Assembly: GCF_000936425.1 (NCBI RefSeq)
Contig: NZ_AVFK01000003.1
Location: forward strand, 248,001 to 312,000
Origin: Skermanella aerolata KACC 11604
GTDB taxonomy: Bacteria > Pseudomonadota > Alphaproteobacteria > Azospirillales > Azospirillaceae
Length of the DNA: 64,000 nt
Direction: 5' to 3'
Shown here: positions 61,900 through 64,000 of the stretch, piece after piece
How the letters are laid out: every line of letters starts with the position of its first letter
Numbering within the stretch: position 1 is the first letter of the stretch
Translations under genes and position numbers: made by a program
The notes under the pieces: model-generated
Database searches by the model: none
What the model was told of the DNA's origin: nothing
The model's input: only the letters and a program-made list of their open reading frames with translations

Positions 61900-63216
61900 A
61901 TGATGCGAAGCTACCGCTCCACCATGAGTTCCGGCGTCTCGCGGCCGGCCGTCCTGCTGACCGGCCTGCTGCTGGCAGCCTTGCCCGGATGCTCCAATCT
62001 GACGCGGGAGGAAGCCTCCCAGACCCCGGCACCTGTCCAGCAGGCAGCCGTTCCGACCCTGGTCAGCCTTCCGGTGCCGCCTGCTCCCACGCTTCCTCCC
62101 CCGCCTTCGGAGGCGCTGCCGCTCGAAGCCGCTGTCGAGCGAGCGGCGGCGGACCTGTTCGCGAGCGTCCCGCCGGAAATGCGGTCCGGTTCGACGCCGC
62201 AGATGGTCGTGATCGACCCGCTGGTGGACGGCGCGGTCGGCGGCCAGACGGCGGCCACCCGCACGATGGAGCAGCGGCTGGCTTCGTTCATCCAGGCCAG
62301 CCAGCCCAATTACGACCTCCGCCCGATGAATACCGAAACCATCAGCCAGTCGCCGCTGGTTCTGGTCGGGAGCGTGCGGGGCGCCGGTCCCGAAGGTCTC
62401 GCTCCCGGCGTGCCGCAGGCCTACCGCATCTGGTTCTCGCTGGCCGATCTCCGGACCGGCGTCGTGGTCGGGCACGGCATGGCATGGGCGCGGACCGACG
62501 GAGTCGATAGCGAGCCGACCACCTTCTTCAAGGAGAGTCCCGCCTGGGTCGTCGACGACGGCATCAAGGGCTACCTCCAGACCTGCCTGTCGAAGGTCGG
62601 GGAACCGGTCGCTCCGTCCTATCTGGACGGCATCCTGGCCGCCGCTCTGATCGCCGACGGTATCCAGGCCTATGACGCCGGCCGCTACGAGGCGGCGCTC
62701 GATCTGTTCCGGGCGGCAGAACGGACGCCGGCGGGCAATCAGCTCCGCGTCCACAACGGCCTGTATCTGGCCAACTGGCGTCTGGGGCGCGACGGCGATG
62801 CGGAGGGGGCGTTCTCACGGCTGGTCGATTTCGGCCTCCGGCACGACCGTCTGGCCCTGATGATGCTGTTCCGGCCCGCCTCGACCGCCTACTGGCCGGA
62901 TCCGCAGATAACGGGCTCCTACGACATGTGGCTGCGTCAGGTGGCGCGGCGGACGGGCCCGTCCGGGCGATGCCTGGAACTGGTCGGCCACACCAGCCCC
63001 ACCGGACCGATGGCGCTGAACGAGCAGCTGTCGCTGGCGCGTGCCGATAAGGTCTGGCAGGACCTTGCCCGGCAATCGGTCGAGGTCAGCGACCGCATCA
63101 CCACGCGCGGCGTCGGCTCTTCGGAAGCGATCGTCGGTACCGGACGGGACGACTATTCCGACATGCTGGACCGCCGGGTCGAGTTCCGGCCGATGGACTG
63201 CCAGACCCAGGCCTGA
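61900..63216 (+). CDS. lipoprotein with OmpA-like C-terminal domain
   Basis: About 438 residues. The lipoprotein signal peptide ends in LAALPGC (lipidated C31), followed by a proline-rich linker. The middle (about 75-240) resembles outer-membrane assembly or LpoB-like folds but is not identified, and a TPR-like region (AYDAGRYEAALDLFRAAERTP, of which AGRYEAALDLF is the core) lies around 255-300. The OmpA/MotB peptidoglycan-binding domain has ELVGHTSPTGPMALNEQLS and ends LDRRVEFRP. It probably links outer membrane and cell wall. Start chosen at paired ATGs near 61900; an open frame begins at 61783. Confidence 0.85.
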   Translation: MMRSYRSTMSSGVSRPAVLLTGLLLAALPGCSNLTREEASQTPAPVQQAAVPTLVSLPVPPAPTLPPPPSEALPLEAAVERAAADLFASVPPEMRSGSTPQMVVIDPLVDGAVGGQTAATRTMEQRLASFIQASQPNYDLRPMNTETISQSPLVLVGSVRGAGPEGLAPGVPQAYRIWFSLADLRTGVVVGHGMAWARTDGVDSEPTTFFKESPAWVVDDGIKGYLQTCLSKVGEPVAPSYLDGILAAALIADGIQAYDAGRYEAALDLFRAAERTPAGNQLRVHNGLYLANWRLGRDGDAEGAFSRLVDFGLRHDRLALMMLFRPASTAYWPDPQITGSYDMWLRQVARRTGPSGRCLELVGHTSPTGPMALNEQLSLARADKVWQDLARQSVEVSDRITTRGVGSSEAIVGTGRDDYSDMLDRRVEFRPMDCQTQA

Positions 63217-63232
63217 TCCTCCGATCCTATAA

Positions 63233-63366
63233 CAGGGGCCAAAGACATCGACCGGTGTGGACAGTGATTGTTGGGCCACGGCCCAACCTACAGGCGCCCG
63301 CTTCGTAGGTTGGGCCACGGCCCAACCTACAGGCGCCCGCTTCGTAGGTTGGGCCGTGGCCCAACA
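63233..63366. repeat. dispersed palindromic repeat, copy D (expanded, inverted)
   Basis: The segment at 63233-63253 is the reverse complement of the right flank of copies A and B. The core at 63269-63366 has arm, 13-base spacer, central palindrome of 26 bases, the same 13-base spacer and a closing arm: 23+13+26+13+23. The spacer AGGCGCCCGCTTC is a diverged reverse complement of the spacer in copies A-C. Copy D therefore has one extra unit of 39 bases relative to A, B and C, pointing to tandem expansion. It follows the lipoprotein gene. Confidence 0.85.
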
Positions 63367-63397
63367 CTTGGCGGCTAGCACTCCCAAGAGACAAGGC

Positions 63398-63492
63398 CGG
63401 GCCTCTTCGGCCCGACTTGCGAATCGGCCCTGCGTCGACAGTGGCGTTCCCGACCGGCGTCATCCGTAGGTCGTGCCTCTTCAGCCCGAAAT
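63398..63492. repeat. degenerate remnants of the second repeat type
   Basis: CGGGCC/GGCCCG (63398-63414) is a small hairpin with a TCTTC loop. The segment 63466-63492 matches the right arm at 21990-22016 in 25 of 27 positions (GTAGGTCGTGCCTCTTCAGC and on). The matching left arm is decayed. It is contiguous with copy D, so the two types occur side by side. Confidence 0.65.
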
Positions 63493-63499
63493 CCAGCTT

Positions 63500-63797
63500 T
63501 CCAAATCAAAAGACCCTTAAGACCGAAAGTTTTTTTGAAATTTTATAGTATTCAATACACTAATATCACATACACAGATATGTTGAAGCCAAACATCTTG
63601 AGCTAGCAAAATACCATGGTATGTTTATTCATTATTCAATTTTTGAAATACAGAGTTATTCAATTTAAGAGCTAGTAATTGTGAAACCGTTATCGTAGCT
63701 TTGTCAGGATCGACCGTATTTCTCCATAAAATAGTATTTCGCATCGATGGCCATTCCGACGGCATCCGATGCTCAACAACGAAAGACAGGGAGTCCC
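63500..63797. other. AT-rich island upstream of the last gene
   Basis: About 63515-63745 is far richer in A+T than anything else in the window. It contains the direct repeat TTATTCAATTT (63632-63642 and 63656-63666), a third ATTCAAT (63550-63556), the palindrome ATACCATGGTAT (63611-63622) and GAGCTAG twice (near 63600 and 63669). No gene is seen. It could be a regulated, possibly curved promoter region or foreign DNA. Confidence 0.55.
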
Positions 63798-64000
63798 ATG
63801 ACGGTGGACAAAGACAAGCAGACCATTCCCGCCTGTTTCGACTGCGCCGACGATGCGACAGGACGGCTGGACCAGATGTTCATCGCCATGGGACAGATGA
63901 AGCGGATCGCCTTGGGCCAGACGCCGGCCGAACGCGCGGTGTTCCGCAAGCTGCACGGCGCTGCCCATGGCCGGCTGGAGATGCGCAAGGACCGGCCCGA
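63798..64000 (+). CDS. uncharacterised protein, N-terminal part (catalase-like?)
   Basis: The first 67 codons of a gene that runs off the right edge. It starts at an ATG with CAGGGAG upstream. The sequence MTVDKDKQTIPACFDCADDA is followed by a helix and by RAVFRKLHGAAHGRLEMRKD. The pattern HGAAHGRLE after an R..F.K resembles the entry segment of catalase-like haem proteins, which is a weak hint only. Codon use is that of the host, so it is a real gene despite the AT-rich leader. The product cannot be named from this fragment. Confidence 0.6.
   Translation, partial: MTVDKDKQTIPACFDCADDATGRLDQMFIAMGQMKRIALGQTPAERAVFRKLHGAAHGRLEMRKDRP

Noticed and set aside
63269..63366. Short CRISPR-like array
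   Set aside because: The units are palindromic with identical 13-base spacers; CRISPR spacers would be unique and about 30 bases, and no cas gene is present.

Overview
This window looks like chromosomal or chromid DNA of a GC-rich, metabolically versatile alphaproteobacterium. The closest fit I can suggest is the Rhodospirillales (Azospirillum/Skermanella-like). This rests on codon use, many solute-binding proteins and GntR-FCD regulators, a globin-coupled chemoreceptor, and dispersed palindromes of the GTAGGTTGGGCC type. No rRNA, tRNA, CRISPR array, complete insertion sequence or phage gene was seen, and the genus is an inference.

Layout. (1) 1-3793: a sugar-acid locus on the minus strand. 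It has an Opp/Dpp-type permease (cut by the window edge), its binding protein, 5-dehydro-4-deoxyglucarate dehydratase (kdgD) and a GntR-FCD regulator, with matching operator-like inverted repeats in front of kdgD and of the regulator gene. (2) 3803-13688: a globin-coupled MCP with a PilZ-like region, pyruvate kinase, an amidase, a maltose-acetyltransferase-like enzyme, a GAF/HisKA_2 kinase with its response regulator, and an orphan PAS kinase. (3) 14176-18949: a coupled operon of a Liv-type binding protein, an MFS permease, an enoyl-CoA hydratase-like protein and an acyl-CoA ligase. (4) 19098-21892: a GFA-family protein, an RTX/DUF4214 protein and a small anti-sigma-like protein behind a long hairpin. 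(5) 22056-28147: a second sugar-acid cluster with a D-2-hydroxyacid dehydrogenase, GntR regulator, enolase-superfamily dehydratase, gluconate 5-dehydrogenase-like SDR, L-idonate 5-dehydrogenase and an orphan TRAP binding protein. (6) 28387-33710: ilvE, then a methanethiol oxidase-like gene followed by a Sco gene, and a beta-helix/RTX protein.

(7) 33801-48078: a TetR-controlled catabolic cluster. A 227-residue TetR regulator is flanked by three near-identical TTTATC...GATAAA operators. Downstream come an FAD monooxygenase, a DUF485/ActP-type symporter pair, a cupin, an acetolactate-synthase-like ThDP enzyme, an aldehyde dehydrogenase, an Old Yellow Enzyme, a tri-haem cytochrome c, a [2Fe-2S] subunit and a Tat-exported molybdenum hydroxylase, and finally an MFS permease. 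The substrate is unknown. (8) 48187-50276: two coupled nucleotide-sugar epimerases. (9) 50251-58824: an Opp-type ABC transporter ending in a cytoplasmic GH51 arabinofuranosidase, divergent from an unusual ArsR-like regulator. (10) 58930-64000: a HAD phosphatase, a Tat-type PhoX phosphatase, an OmpA-domain lipoprotein, a repeat cluster, an AT-rich island and the start of one more gene.

Palindromic repeats recur at about 18.9, 21.9, 28.2, 55.7 and 63.3 kb. They share an architecture and partly share flanking sequence, so they look like one mosaic element family.
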